Source: Rhizobium sp. S152 (GTDB lineage: Bacteria > Pseudomonadota > Alphaproteobacteria > Rhizobiales > Rhizobiaceae). From it: DNA of 64,000 nucleotides. The notes beneath the pieces were generated by a model that had not been told where the DNA came from, did no database searches, and saw nothing but the letters and a program-made list of their open reading frames with translations. The stretch's first letter is position 1. Each line of letters begins with the position of its first letter. Where the stretch lies: positions 1-64,000 of the forward strand of contig NZ_JAUDRZ010000025.1 of the NCBI RefSeq assembly GCF_030380735.1, written 5' to 3'. The translations under genes were made by a program, and so were the position numbers. This document shows, piece after piece, positions 1-8,835 of this stretch.

Positions 1-105
1 GACGGGCCACAGACCAGCTTCTCAAACCACCGCCGAACAAGCTCAAAAGCCGCAACCAGATGGAATTCCAATGGGCCGCAATTTAAACCGGACAGCAGTG
101 CCCTA

Positions 106-1407
106 TTGGTGGCTTCTAAGGGCATCACCGGCCCGATTAGCAAACTTCGCGAACGCATGCTTGCTCTTGCCGAGAACGACGTCGAGTCACCTATCTTTGG
201 AGTTGGCAGAAAGGATGAGTTGGGCCAAATGGCCTCTGCGGTTCTAGTGTTCCAACAGAATGCGATCGATCGGCAGGCGTTGGAAGAAGATTCCCAGAAC
301 AGCCGTGTTCAAGCCGAGCGCGACAGGGGGGAACGAGAAGCACAGAAAGCTCGTGAGGCCGACGAAGTGGATTTCGCCATACGTTCGCTGGCATCCGCCT
401 TGGAAGATCTTGCTAACGGGAATCTTGCAAACCGGCTCGAAACCCCGTTTGCGGCCCGCCTTGATCCACTTCGGCTGAACTTCAATGACTCGGTGAGCAA
501 ACTCAGGCATGCCCTTGGAAATGTGGCCGCCAATGCGAAGGTAATCGAAGCTGGGGCTTCCGAAATCCAGGCTGGTGCTGACGATCTTTCAAAGCGCACC
601 GAGCAGCAGGCAGCCTCTATCGAAGAGACGGCAGCGGCTTTGGAACAAATCACAACTGCGGTTAAGGACTCGACGAACCGTGCTGAAGAAGCTGGCGTGT
701 TGATTGCTGGCGCAAAGAGAAATGCCGAACACTCCGGGGAAGTGGTGAGGCAAGCCATTGCTGCAATGGAGAAGATTGAGCGATCCTCGGGGGAAATCGG
801 CAACATCATTGGCGTCATCGACGAGATCGCTTTTCAGACCAATTTGTTAGCACTGAATGCGGGCGTTGAAGCCGCAAGGGCTGGCGAAGCTGGGAAGGGG
901 TTTGCAGTGGTGGCGCAGGAAGTCCGCGAGCTTGCGCAAAGATCTGCACAGGCAGCAAAGGAAATCAAAGTTCTCATTGATGCGTCGGGACAGCAGGTGA
1001 AAACCGGCGTGAAGCTCGTTGGTGACACCGGCGAAGCCCTTCACTCAATCGTCGCCGAGGTGCAGGCAATCAATCGACATGTCGCTGCTATCATTGAGGC
1101 AGCGCGGGAGCAATCCACTGGTCTTCAGGAGATCAACATTGCTGTCAACTCGATGGACCAAGGGACACAACAGAACGCAGCGATGGTCGAGCAATCGACC
1201 GCGGCTAGCCATACCTTGGCTCGTGAAGTCGAGGGCCTGAACCGGCTCCTTGCACAATTCAGACTTCACTCAGACAGCATTCGGGTCGCCGATCCAGCAA
1301 TCCATGCAAGCGCCAGTTCTCCGGCAAATGAACTCCGCCGTCGGATCGTGGCCATTCATGGTGGGATGCTCGCCACTGCAGACCAGCCTAACTGGCAAGA
1401 GTTTTGA
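106..1407 (+). CDS. Methyl-accepting chemotaxis protein, N-terminal part missing or outside window
   Basis: Chemoreceptor signalling protein that would control CheA activity. Residues 8-55 look like a HAMP domain (start GITGPISKL), a second HAMP-like segment lies near 88-140, and the rest is the coiled-coil signalling domain with the hairpin tip around [14 protein letters not shown] and [17 protein letters not shown]. The last five residues are NWQEF, which fits the xWxxF tether for CheR/CheB. The given start is a TTG; the frame is open all the way to base 1, so the true start may lie outside the window. A receptor of this class normally has a membrane helix just before the HAMP domain. The 35 codons available upstream are polar (for example [10 protein letters not shown]), and I find no hydrophobic helix in the other two plus frames. 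The gene is therefore either an unusual soluble receptor or a truncated or rearranged copy. Family call is firm, integrity is not. Confidence 0.85.
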   Translation: MVASKGITGPISKLRERMLALAENDVESPIFGVGRKDELGQMASAVLVFQQNAIDRQALEEDSQNSRVQAERDRGEREAQKAREADEVDFAIRSLASALEDLANGNLANRLETPFAARLDPLRLNFNDSVSKLRHALGNVAANAKVIEAGASEIQAGADDLSKRTEQQAASIEETAAALEQITTAVKDSTNRAEEAGVLIAGAKRNAEHSGEVVRQAIAAMEKIERSSGEIGNIIGVIDEIAFQTNLLALNAGVEAARAGEAGKGFAVVAQEVRELAQRSAQAAKEIKVLIDASGQQVKTGVKLVGDTGEALHSIVAEVQAINRHVAAIIEAAREQSTGLQEINIAVNSMDQGTQQNAAMVEQSTAASHTLAREVEGLNRLLAQFRLHSDSIRVADPAIHASASSPANELRRRIVAIHGGMLATADQPNWQEF

Positions 1408-1417
1408 GGAGGATAAG

Positions 1418-1630
1418 ATGAAAGTCATCCCCTTTCGCGGGCGCGACGACGTCTTGCCTCAGCTACACACCCTTCTCGTTGACGAGGCTTCATTGACTCC
1501 ACGACAGGAATTGGAGCTGCGCCACCTCATCTCCCGGATAAATGACGCTCGAGCGATCTTCCAGGAAGTGAGCGAGAGAATTGCCTTGTTAAAGGACGAG
1601 ATCTTGGCGCCAGTGGGTGCTGATCGCTAG
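1418..1630 (+). CDS. Small conserved-looking protein in operon with chemoreceptor
   Basis: 70-residue protein of unknown function starting MKVIPFRGRDDVL. The ATG has a strong ribosome binding site (GAGGAGG) placed right across the stop codon of the chemoreceptor gene, 10 nt upstream, so the two genes are probably translated together. The sequence is charged and mostly helical in appearance (residues 25-60 are rich in E, R, L and I), with no signal peptide or membrane segment. A chemotaxis accessory role is only suggested by the linkage. A longer in-frame reading from base 1250 overlaps the receptor gene and is not needed. Confidence 0.65.
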   Translation: MKVIPFRGRDDVLPQLHTLLVDEASLTPRQELELRHLISRINDARAIFQEVSERIALLKDEILAPVGADR

Positions 1631-1664
1631 GGCAATTGTCGCATTCTCACAAACGAGTGGGTTA

Positions 1665-2576
1665 TCAGTTAGTCCACTCGACATCGCCATTAAACTCCGC
1701 AATCAAAAAGTCGATGAATGCTCGTACCTTAGCCGAGCCTCGACGGCTCGGCAGGTACACCGCGTGCACATCTCCTGGTAAGCCTGGGGCAACGCTCCAG
1801 CTTTCGAGCAAGCGGACCATCTGACCGGAAGAAATGTCTGGATAAACCAGCCAGATCGGCAGCAATGCAACTCCGACATGTTTAAGGACAGCCTCCCTTA
1901 GGGCCATCGAATTATTCGCTCTGAGATTGCCGCCGACCCGCATCTTCTCTGCTCGCCCGTCCTTATAGAAAGACCAAAAGCGATTGGAACGAGAGTAGTT
2001 AAACGTTAGGCAGTTGTGCGACATTAGATCACTCGGTTCACGGGGAGTGTCATGCTCTTTGAGATATTCTGGGGTTGCGCATAGAACTCTCTCATTTGAA
2101 CAAATACGTCGTGCGATGAGGCTAGTGGTCTCAATCTGACCAAGCCGAATCGCAACATCCGCTCTGTCCTCAGTGAGATTAACAATTTCGTCCGTGAGGG
2201 TGACATCTATCTCAATATCCGGGTACCGGCGAAGAAACTCAGGCAACCGTGGCGCAATGTGCAGTTCACCAAACGCCACAGGAAGGTTAATCCTCAGCGT
2301 CCCACGGGGCTTACCCGAGTTCGCGATGACGTTGGAGTTTGCCTCTGAAAGATCTTGAATGATCTGCACCGCGCTGTCGTAGTATTCAATGCCGATGTCA
2401 GTCAGCGTCAAGCGGCGCGTCGATCTGTTGATCAACAACGCAGCCAAGTGATCTTCCAAGCTGTCGACTTGACGCGTAACCGATGATGTCGCGACACCAA
2501 GTTTGCGTGCAGCTCGCGCAAAGGCTCCTTCATTGACTACTTCAACAAATGCAGTCAACGCATTGAACATATCCAT
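1665..2576 (-). CDS. LysR-family transcriptional regulator
   Basis: DNA-binding regulator of about 303 residues, normal length for the family. An N-terminal winged helix-turn-helix lies at roughly residues 3-62 (SSVTRQVDSLE recognition region), followed by a LysR substrate-binding domain. The profile resembles the group that controls quinone and oxidoreductase genes. ATG codons occur at 2576 and 2570, with a TTG at 2585; none has a good ribosome binding site, so the exact start is unsure. It is divergent from the OYE-type reductase gene at 2714, the usual layout for a LysR gene and its target, and a GC-rich dyad lies between them. Confidence 0.88.
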   Translation of the reverse strand: MDMFNALTAFVEVVNEGAFARAARKLGVATSSVTRQVDSLEDHLAALLINRSTRRLTLTDIGIEYYDSAVQIIQDLSEANSNVIANSGKPRGTLRINLPVAFGELHIAPRLPEFLRRYPDIEIDVTLTDEIVNLTEDRADVAIRLGQIETTSLIARRICSNERVLCATPEYLKEHDTPREPSDLMSHNCLTFNYSRSNRFWSFYKDGRAEKMRVGGNLRANNSMALREAVLKHVGVALLPIWLVYPDISSGQMVRLLESWSVAPGLPGDVHAVYLPSRRGSAKVRAFIDFLIAEFNGDVEWTN

Positions 2577-2597
2577 AAAATTCAACTCATTTTGACC

Positions 2598-2614
2598 GTT
2601 GCGCGGAGCGCAAC
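2598..2614. promoter_or_regulatory. Inverted repeat in the lysR / reductase divergent region
   Basis: Perfect 7-bp arms GTTGCGC and GCGCAAC separated by GGA. It lies 22 nt upstream of the lysR start and about 100 nt upstream of the reductase start, a plausible autoregulatory operator position. Inferred only from symmetry and location. Confidence 0.4.
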
Positions 2615-2713
2615 AGAGGTTCGCGCAGGAGGCAGATTATCATTCTTCGGAATTGGCCCCATTTGCGAGGTACCGCGGCTCGTGCCGCATTCGACATCTG
2701 GATAGGACCGAAG

Positions 2714-3823
2714 ATGACCACTGACCTGTTTAGCCCGATCGAAGTTGCGGGCCTCACTTTTCCGCATCGCATTGCGATGGCACCACTCACTCGATCGCGG
2801 GCCACCCAGCCGGGGAACGTGCCGGGCGCTATGAACGTCACCTACTACCAGCAGCGTGCAAGCGCTGCGCTTATCATCACTGAGGCGACCCAGATTTCTC
2901 AGCAGGGCCAAGGGTATGCCTGGACTCCTGGAATTCACTCTGCGGAACAGATCGACGGCTGGAAGCGCGTCGCCGAGGCGGTGCACAATCAGGGAGGGCG
3001 TATATTCATGCAGCTTTGGCACGTAGGGCGCGTTTCCCACCCTAGCTTCCAACCGAACGGTGCGCTTCCGGTCGCCCCAAGCGCCCTTCCCGTTCCTGGT
3101 AAGACGTTCATTGTTGACGAGCTTGGAAATGGCAATTGGGGGGAGATCCCCGTTCCACAAGAACTTGACCTGGCTGGCATAAGGCCGATCATCGATGACT
3201 ATGCTACAGCGGCGAGACATGCGATATCGGCGGGCATGGACGGTGTCGAAATTCATGCTGGGAATGGCTACCTTCTCGATCAGTTCATCAACAGTGAGAG
3301 CAACCATCGCACCGACCAATACGGTGGGTCTTCGCAAAATCGCGCACGGCTGCTGCTTGAGGTGACCGACGCCATTTGCGCTGCAGTCGGCCCAAGCCGT
3401 GTTGGCGTACGGCTCACGCCGTTGGGTCGCTTCATGGGCATGGGTGACGAGGCACCGGAAGAAACCTTCGGCTATATTGCTGAACAGCTCAATGAGAGGA
3501 AACTGGCGTATCTTCACCTCGTCGAGCCGAGCGTGGTTGGCACATCCCTTGATGAGAACACAGATCCGAGATGGGATGGCATAATGGCACTTCTCCGTAA
3601 GAAGTTCACCGGTACGTTGATCGTTGCCGGGGGATACGATCTCCAAAAGGCGAAAGATGCAATTGCAAGCGGACGCGCGGACATCGTGGCGTTTGGTCGG
3701 CCATTTATTGCGAACCCAGATCTTCCTAAGCGATTTGCAGATGGTCACCCCCTCAACGAACCCGATCAAACGACCTTTTTCGGCGGCGATGCTCGCGGTT
3801 ACACAGATTATCCAACCATCTAA
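2714..3823 (+). CDS. NADH:flavin oxidoreductase, old yellow enzyme family (NemA-like alkene reductase)
   Basis: FMN-dependent reductase of 369 residues, close to the usual length for the NemA/OYE group, which reduces activated alkenes, maleimides, quinones and some nitro compounds with NAD(P)H. Seen directly: the start of the TIM barrel (LFSPIEVAGLTFPHRI), the substrate-binding His/Asn pair in HAGNGYLLDQF, the SNHRTDQYGGS segment, and the C-terminal phosphate-binding region (VAGGYDL and VAFGRPFIANPDL). The ATG at 2714 gives the normal N-terminus; an upstream in-frame GTG/ATG reading to 2663 adds residues that do not look like OYE. Divergent from the LysR gene and probably its target. Physiological substrate unknown, likely electrophile detoxification. 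Confidence 0.9.
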   Translation: MTTDLFSPIEVAGLTFPHRIAMAPLTRSRATQPGNVPGAMNVTYYQQRASAALIITEATQISQQGQGYAWTPGIHSAEQIDGWKRVAEAVHNQGGRIFMQLWHVGRVSHPSFQPNGALPVAPSALPVPGKTFIVDELGNGNWGEIPVPQELDLAGIRPIIDDYATAARHAISAGMDGVEIHAGNGYLLDQFINSESNHRTDQYGGSSQNRARLLLEVTDAICAAVGPSRVGVRLTPLGRFMGMGDEAPEETFGYIAEQLNERKLAYLHLVEPSVVGTSLDENTDPRWDGIMALLRKKFTGTLIVAGGYDLQKAKDAIASGRADIVAFGRPFIANPDLPKRFADGHPLNEPDQTTFFGGDARGYTDYPTI

Positions 3824-3834
3824 TAGCAACGCGA

Positions 3835-3873
3835 AATGGTGGCGTTGATCGACTTGCCTCGACCGCCACCATT
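3835..3873. terminator. Candidate transcription terminator hairpin after reductase gene
   Basis: Perfect 10-bp stem AATGGTGGCG / CGCCACCATT with a 19-nt loop, 11 nt after the stop codon of the OYE gene. No T-tract follows, so it may be an RNA-stabilising hairpin and not an intrinsic terminator. Confidence 0.45.
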
Positions 3874-4034
3874 AGCGATCAGGATACTTTCGCCTGACCG
3901 CCGACCATAGGTCTTGTCGAATCCTATTGTTGTGAGCGGCGTCATGAAGCGCAACGCACTACAAATTCCGGACTTTCATCCAAGCCAGCACTCGCTTCAC
4001 CTGGTACGGTTCTGCTCTCCGTCCGGGCCTCGCG

Positions 4035-5513
4035 ATGACATACGTTTTCAATCCTACTTATCAGCTCCTTGTGTTGGCGAGTGCCTTCGCCGCTGTCCAT
4101 CTTTTGGCAAGTGGAAGGACGTTCATCTTCGCTTCACACACGATCCTCTTTGCCGCACTCACTGCCGTGTTGGTTAGTCACGGCATCGAGCCCTATCAGA
4201 CCACAGCTCAAGCGCCAGGTGGACTTTGGGTCAAGCTGTTTTACGGCGCCGCGAAAGCAACGTGGTGGATCGGCGGAGCACTGATGCTGGTCAGCTCCGT
4301 TCGCCTGTTTCTGATTTTCGAAGGCAGACCTCGAGAGGGGCGGCTTGTGCAGGACCTGCTCGCTGGCCTCATCTACACTGGTGCAGCTCTTTCAATCGTT
4401 GCCTACGTTTTCAATGTCCCCGTCGGTACGTTGATCGCGACGTCTGGCGTTATTGCTGTCATCCTCGGCCTCGCTCTGCAAAGCACTCTCTCGGACGTGT
4501 TCTCAGGTGTCGCCTTGAACCTGGGGCGTCCCTACTCTGTCGGCGACTGGATTATCCTGGATACGGGCGTGCAAGGGCGAGTGGTTGAGACCAACTGGCG
4601 AGCCACACATCTGCTCAATGGGACTAACGATTTGGTCGTGATTCCGAATAGCACCCTAGCTAAGAGCCAGCTAGTAAATCAGAGTAGCCCGGACGAGACG
4701 CACGGCGTAACACTAACAGTTCGCGTTATCACCTCTCGGTCGCCGACACAGATTCAGCAGGTGTTCAGCACCATATTATTGGGCGGACGGCACACGCTTC
4801 GAGAACCGGCGCCTCTTGTCACGATGGGTGAAATGGACGGTCAGTCCATTGGCGTGGAGCTGGCGTTCAGAGTCGCTGATGCTGGGCAGATCATAACCGC
4901 GAAGAACGAGATGCTGGATCTGATATTTCGTCATCTGAAGGCAGAAGGATTGGCGTTAGCGACTTCCGTTCCAAATCTGGGAGTACCGCTGAACATCACA
5001 TCGATCGGCAGCGCGGCAGCAGACCCTTCGGATCAACACGACGCTATAAGAGATGTGCCTCTATTCGCAGCCCTAACGGAGAACGAATTAAATCTGCTGA
5101 CCCAGGGTGTGACAAGAAAGACTTATGCTCGCGGAACCGAGATCATTCACCAGGGTGAAAAGTCCGGCGCTCTTATGGTGGTTACTCGCGGCGTCGTGAT
5201 CGTCGAAAAGGAACTGGGAAACTCAAGGATCGAACTTAACCGCTTGTCGCCAGGCGATTTTTTCGGTGAGCGTGGCCTGCTAATGGGAGCCGAAGAGCCC
5301 GGCTTCATTCGAGCGTTGTCACAAGTTTCCGTGTTGGAAATCACCTCCGAGGATCTCTCGAAAATTTTGCACGCGCGGCCAGATCTTGCAGACGATTTAG
5401 GAGCGACTTTGGCCGCAAGACTAGATGCCGAAGCTGAGTATGGTGTCGCGACGCCATCTATGCGCCGTCCCCTGACAATCGCGCATCGCATACGCCACCT
5501 CTTTCAACTGTGA
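4035..5513 (+). CDS. MscS-type mechanosensitive channel fused to a cyclic-nucleotide-binding domain
   Basis: Inner-membrane channel of 492 residues. Three to four hydrophobic segments fill residues 5-150. The pore-lining third MscS helix and start of the beta domain are seen as GVIAVILGLALQSTLSDVFSG followed by RPYSVGDWIIL; the cytoplasmic MscS vestibule runs to about residue 320. Residues 335-450 form a cyclic-nucleotide-binding domain: LFAALTENEL, the phosphate-binding cassette FFGERGLL and the arginine in FIRAL. The arrangement implies an osmotic or small-ion channel gated or tuned by cAMP or cGMP, as described for bacterial cyclic-nucleotide-gated MscS relatives. No clear operon partner: it stands alone between the reductase and a gene on the other strand whose end is 8 nt away. 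Confidence 0.88.
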   Translation: MTYVFNPTYQLLVLASAFAAVHLLASGRTFIFASHTILFAALTAVLVSHGIEPYQTTAQAPGGLWVKLFYGAAKATWWIGGALMLVSSVRLFLIFEGRPREGRLVQDLLAGLIYTGAALSIVAYVFNVPVGTLIATSGVIAVILGLALQSTLSDVFSGVALNLGRPYSVGDWIILDTGVQGRVVETNWRATHLLNGTNDLVVIPNSTLAKSQLVNQSSPDETHGVTLTVRVITSRSPTQIQQVFSTILLGGRHTLREPAPLVTMGEMDGQSIGVELAFRVADAGQIITAKNEMLDLIFRHLKAEGLALATSVPNLGVPLNITSIGSAAADPSDQHDAIRDVPLFAALTENELNLLTQGVTRKTYARGTEIIHQGEKSGALMVVTRGVVIVEKELGNSRIELNRLSPGDFFGERGLLMGAEEPGFIRALSQVSVLEITSEDLSKILHARPDLADDLGATLAARLDAEAEYGVATPSMRRPLTIAHRIRHLFQL

Positions 5514-5521
5514 TCTCTCGC

Positions 5522-6634
5522 CTACAACGCGCGGGCGCCAAGTGCTTGACCATACGCAGCAATCTCGTTTCCGACGGGTAATCGCAGTTGTTCATACTCG
5601 CGGAGCGCGTTCTGGAGAGTGGCGTGGGAAGAGATTGCTGCCCTTAACGCCATCGCATCTCCCGCAGCCTTTGCAACCCCCATCGCTGTGTGTGGGCGTA
5701 CAATAAAGGCAGAGTCGCCCACTAGGGCAATGTTTTGCGACACCATGTTTCGGGCTTGATAGTCGAAGATACCTTGGATGAAGGGAGCTGGCTCAGCCTC
5801 AATAGCCAGCGCAAAGGGCTTCGGGAGCAATACCATTGCGTCCTCCACAAGGGCTCCGCGTCGCATGGGCAAAAGGTCGCCCCTTGGAAGAGAGTAGTCG
5901 TAGAGTTTGCCACTCTTCCCAGTGAAGGTTTCAGCGCGGTATCGCGGGGAAACTGGTCGATACCAAACCCAGTTGTAGCGGCGGTCGCCAACGTTCATTT
6001 CACCCTTTGGACCAGGCACGAGATAACCCAAGGCATGAATACCCTTCGTCACATAGAATGCGAACCGATCAAGAAGAATAGAAGCCTCCGCCGGTAAGTC
6101 GCTTTCCGGGATCAGTCCACGCCATGCAACGTAGCCAGCGAACTGGTTCTCGGGTTCGGCGTTGACGGACGCTCTGACAACTGACGAGATGCCATCGGCG
6201 CCTATAACAAGGTCAAACTCTTCCTGGGCACCCGTGTCAAACGTGACTACGGCTCCGGTCGTCGCCTGCTTGACGTTGATGATTGCGCGGCCGATGACGT
6301 ATGCGTCGGTAGCAAGCTTCGATGCCACCGTCGAAAAGAGATAATCCCAGGAAATCTGGGTCTGAGGAGTAGGTAGCCGTTCGGCGATCTCTCCGTTTGC
6401 CGCAAAGTATATTCGCTCTCTGGCGACTACCCCGACCCTGGCAACGTGTTCGCATCCGATAGCCCGCAACACCCGGAAGAGGTCGCCTTGGCCAACGAGT
6501 CCCGCGCCCCGCCCGGCAAGGCCATGGGCAGAGCGCTCGTAAACTCGAACATGGTGGCCGTCATTCTGAAGGAGTATGGCGGAGAACAAACCCGCAAGCG
6601 ATCCCCCGACAACTCCAATCTTCAACGGTCTCAT
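5522..6634 (-). CDS. FAD-dependent monooxygenase, 2,6-dihydroxypyridine hydroxylase-like
   Basis: Flavoprotein hydroxylase of the PHBH fold, 370 residues. The dinucleotide-binding motif is VVGGSLAGLFSAILL near residue 8, followed by GRGAGLV; the NADPH/FAD motif GADGISSVVR is near residue 148 and the second FAD motif GDSAFIVRPHTAMGV near 310. GRGAG plus the RPHTxMGVAKAAGDA pattern matches the 2,6-dihydroxypyridine 3-monooxygenase subgroup, which hydroxylates N-heteroaromatic or phenolic rings. It follows the MFS gene by 10 nt on the same strand, so transporter and hydroxylase are probably cotranscribed under the divergent LysR gene. A paralogue lies at 20928-22154. Substrate not determinable from sequence. 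Confidence 0.82.
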   Translation of the reverse strand: MRPLKIGVVGGSLAGLFSAILLQNDGHHVRVYERSAHGLAGRGAGLVGQGDLFRVLRAIGCEHVARVGVVARERIYFAANGEIAERLPTPQTQISWDYLFSTVASKLATDAYVIGRAIINVKQATTGAVVTFDTGAQEEFDLVIGADGISSVVRASVNAEPENQFAGYVAWRGLIPESDLPAEASILLDRFAFYVTKGIHALGYLVPGPKGEMNVGDRRYNWVWYRPVSPRYRAETFTGKSGKLYDYSLPRGDLLPMRRGALVEDAMVLLPKPFALAIEAEPAPFIQGIFDYQARNMVSQNIALVGDSAFIVRPHTAMGVAKAAGDAMALRAAISSHATLQNALREYEQLRLPVGNEIAAYGQALGARAL

Positions 6635-6644
6635 CTTCGATCTC

Positions 6645-7838
6645 CTATTCCGCGTGACTTAGGTTCGACTTCGAGTTCCGTCCGACCGCCTTGAGTGCGA
6701 GAGCAATGAGCGGCAGGATACCTCCCACCAGCGTTACTCCAAGCCAGGATCCGTTCTGCCAAGCAAGAGAGGCGATCGCAGAACCAGCAGCTCCCCCAAG
6801 GAACATACCAGTCATGAAGATCGTATTCAGACGGCTCCGGGCATCGGGATTGAGTGCGTAGATGATGTGCTGATTGGAAACCAACGCGCTCTGAATGCCG
6901 AAGTCCAGAACGATCACACCGATCACCAAGGCGATGATGGATGCCCACGCTCCGAAGATAAGCCAGGCGACGACTGTCAGTGCAGCACCAAGCCAGACTA
7001 CGAAGTGTGGACCGCGCTTGTCGGCGATGCGTCCCGCCACTGGGGCCGCGAAGACTCCCACAGCACCCACGATACCGAAGAGCCCTGCAATGTCAGCTCC
7101 AAGGCCAAAGTTCGGGCCCTGCAGATACAGGGCAAGTATCGTCCAGAATGCCGTGAAGGAAGCGAACAAAGATGCCTGAACTAGAGTTGCTGTTCGCAGC
7201 GCGGGATGATGCCTCCACAAATCACCAAGAGATTTGATAGCATTATGATACCGCATCCGAGAGGTTGGAGCATGGGCGGGTAGTGTGGCGAACATCATCG
7301 CCGCTGCAGCCAACGCCATCGGTACACCAATCCAGAACATCTCTCGCCAGCCAGCATGCTCACCAACGAACCCCGACAGTGTTCTACTGAAGAGGATGCC
7401 CGAGAGTACGCCAGCCATTACCGTGCCGATCGTCGCCCCCCGCTTTTCCGCCGGAGCCAGTGACGCGGCAAGTGGGACAATCTGTTGAGCAACGGTCGAG
7501 CTAGCCCCGACAACGAGAGAGCTGGCAACGAGCATCCAGGCGGATGAGGATATCGCGGCCAGCGACAACGCTGCCGCTAGGATCACAAATTGTCCGATAA
7601 TCAGTTTCCGACGATGAACCAAGTCGCCAAGCGGCAACAGTAGGAATAGGCCAACCGCATAGCCAAGCTGGGTCGCAGTGGGAACCAGCCCGGTTGCCGA
7701 TTGACCTGGGAAGTCGGCTTCGATAATGCCGAGCATTGGTTGATTGTAGTAGATATTGGCGACCGCGACGCCGCTCGCGACGGCCATTGCCAGGAGGGCA
7801 ACTCTGCTCAGGCCGGTGTGTGTTGATGAGGATGACAT
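6645..7838 (-). CDS. MFS transporter (drug/sugar efflux type)
   Basis: Inner-membrane major facilitator of 397 residues with about 12 hydrophobic segments, the usual size. Signature elements: the loop GDLVHRRKLI between helices 2 and 3, and GRIADKRGPHF at the second-half repeat. NIYYNQPML near residue 27 is typical of the YnfM/AraJ-like exporters. It is first in a two-gene unit with the FAD monooxygenase and divergent from a LysR regulator, which suggests export or uptake of the compound the hydroxylase handles. Confidence 0.85.
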   Translation of the reverse strand: MSSSSTHTGLSRVALLAMAVASGVAVANIYYNQPMLGIIEADFPGQSATGLVPTATQLGYAVGLFLLLPLGDLVHRRKLIIGQFVILAAALSLAAISSSAWMLVASSLVVGASSTVAQQIVPLAASLAPAEKRGATIGTVMAGVLSGILFSRTLSGFVGEHAGWREMFWIGVPMALAAAAMMFATLPAHAPTSRMRYHNAIKSLGDLWRHHPALRTATLVQASLFASFTAFWTILALYLQGPNFGLGADIAGLFGIVGAVGVFAAPVAGRIADKRGPHFVVWLGAALTVVAWLIFGAWASIIALVIGVIVLDFGIQSALVSNQHIIYALNPDARSRLNTIFMTGMFLGGAAGSAIASLAWQNGSWLGVTLVGGILPLIALALKAVGRNSKSNLSHAE

Positions 7839-7852
7839 TTCCTTAGCCTTTC

Positions 7853-7881
7853 AAGCTACAAGATTGGAATACATGTAGCTT
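7853..7881. promoter_or_regulatory. Candidate LysR operator between MFS and lysR genes
   Basis: Perfect 8-bp inverted repeat AAGCTACA / TGTAGCTT with a 13-nt spacer, located 15 nt upstream of the MFS start and 61 nt upstream of the LysR start. Dyads with long spacers in divergent intergenic regions are typical LysR-type binding sites. No binding evidence. Confidence 0.5.
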
Positions 7882-7941
7882 TGCATCGCCTCATGTTTTA
7901 GTCTTGGATAATGATCAGCCCATTTATCGAAATCCGTTATA

Positions 7942-8835
7942 ATGAATACTAGTGATCTGGCTGTCTTTGTTGGGGCCGTAGCCTCCGGGAGTATCTCCGA
8001 AGCTGGAAGGCGCCTTGGTTTGATACCCATGGCTGCAACACGGCGATTGTCTGCGTTGGAGAGCAACCTTGGCGTCCGGCTACTCAATCGAACAACACGC
8101 TCGCTATCGCTAACTCCTGAAGGAGAGGCATTTCTTCCATATGCTCAGGCGATCGTTGAGAACGAGCAGCAAGGCCGTGCTCAGGTTAGAACTGATACGA
8201 TGGGAGCTGCTGGCCTCCTGCGCGTTTCGGTTCCCATCGCTTTTGGGCTTAAGATTGTCACGCCTGTAATTCCATTGCTTCTTGAGGAGAATCCCGAGCT
8301 TCAGATCTCCCTTGATATGAGCGACCGACTTCCAGATCTGACGGCGTCCGGCATTGACCTTGCCATTCGTATCGCTCGCTTGAAGGACAGCAGTCTGATT
8401 GCTCATAAACTGGCGAGCAATCCGCGAGTATTGGTCGCCTCTCCCGACTATCTCCATCGCTATGGGATCCCACGCTCTATCAGCGATCTCTCTCATCACA
8501 GCTGCCTCCCAATGACTGGCGTCACGCATTGGACGTTTAATTCGCTGGGTTCTGAGACGCACTTCCGTATCACCTCGCGATTTTCGTCCAGCAGCATCGC
8601 AGGCTGCCAAGCCGTGTGCATCGCTGGAGCCGGGATCGCACTCCTGTCAGAGTGGGCGGTCGCCGATGACCTACTCTCAGGAAGACTGCAACGGGTGGCT
8701 CTAGCAGAAGCAGCACCCGAGGAGATCGGAATTTGGGCGGTCTACCCGACCACCCGAAATGTGCTTCCTAAGGTTCGCGTGTTTGTCTCGGCGTTGCGCA
8801 AGGCATTGCAGTTTAAGCCTCCAGTCATAGAGTGA
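7942..8835 (+). CDS. LysR-family transcriptional regulator
   Basis: Regulator of 297 residues. Helix-turn-helix at about residues 3-60 (GSISEAGRRLGLIPMAATRRLSALE, broken here as an idea of its position, with RTTRSLSLTPEG closing the wing), then the effector-binding domain to the C terminus. Divergent from the MFS/monooxygenase unit, with a dyad in the 103-bp gap. Its last 11 nt overlap the end of the molybdopterin subunit gene on the other strand, so both transcripts must run into each other. Confidence 0.88.
   Translation: MNTSDLAVFVGAVASGSISEAGRRLGLIPMAATRRLSALESNLGVRLLNRTTRSLSLTPEGEAFLPYAQAIVENEQQGRAQVRTDTMGAAGLLRVSVPIAFGLKIVTPVIPLLLEENPELQISLDMSDRLPDLTASGIDLAIRIARLKDSSLIAHKLASNPRVLVASPDYLHRYGIPRSISDLSHHSCLPMTGVTHWTFNSLGSETHFRITSRFSSSSIAGCQAVCIAGAGIALLSEWAVADDLLSGRLQRVALAEAAPEEIGIWAVYPTTRNVLPKVRVFVSALRKALQFKPPVIE

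Noticed and set aside
1..125. Minus-strand open frame running off the left edge
   Set aside because: Too short to identify, overlaps the receptor gene start, and could be chance.
309..818. 169-codon open frame on the minus strand
   Set aside because: Antisense of the chemoreceptor coiled coil; Ser/Ala-rich artefact.
2582..3829. 415-codon open frame on the minus strand
   Set aside because: It is fully antisense to the OYE gene, Arg/Cys-rich and without any family motif; the plus strand carries clear OYE signatures.
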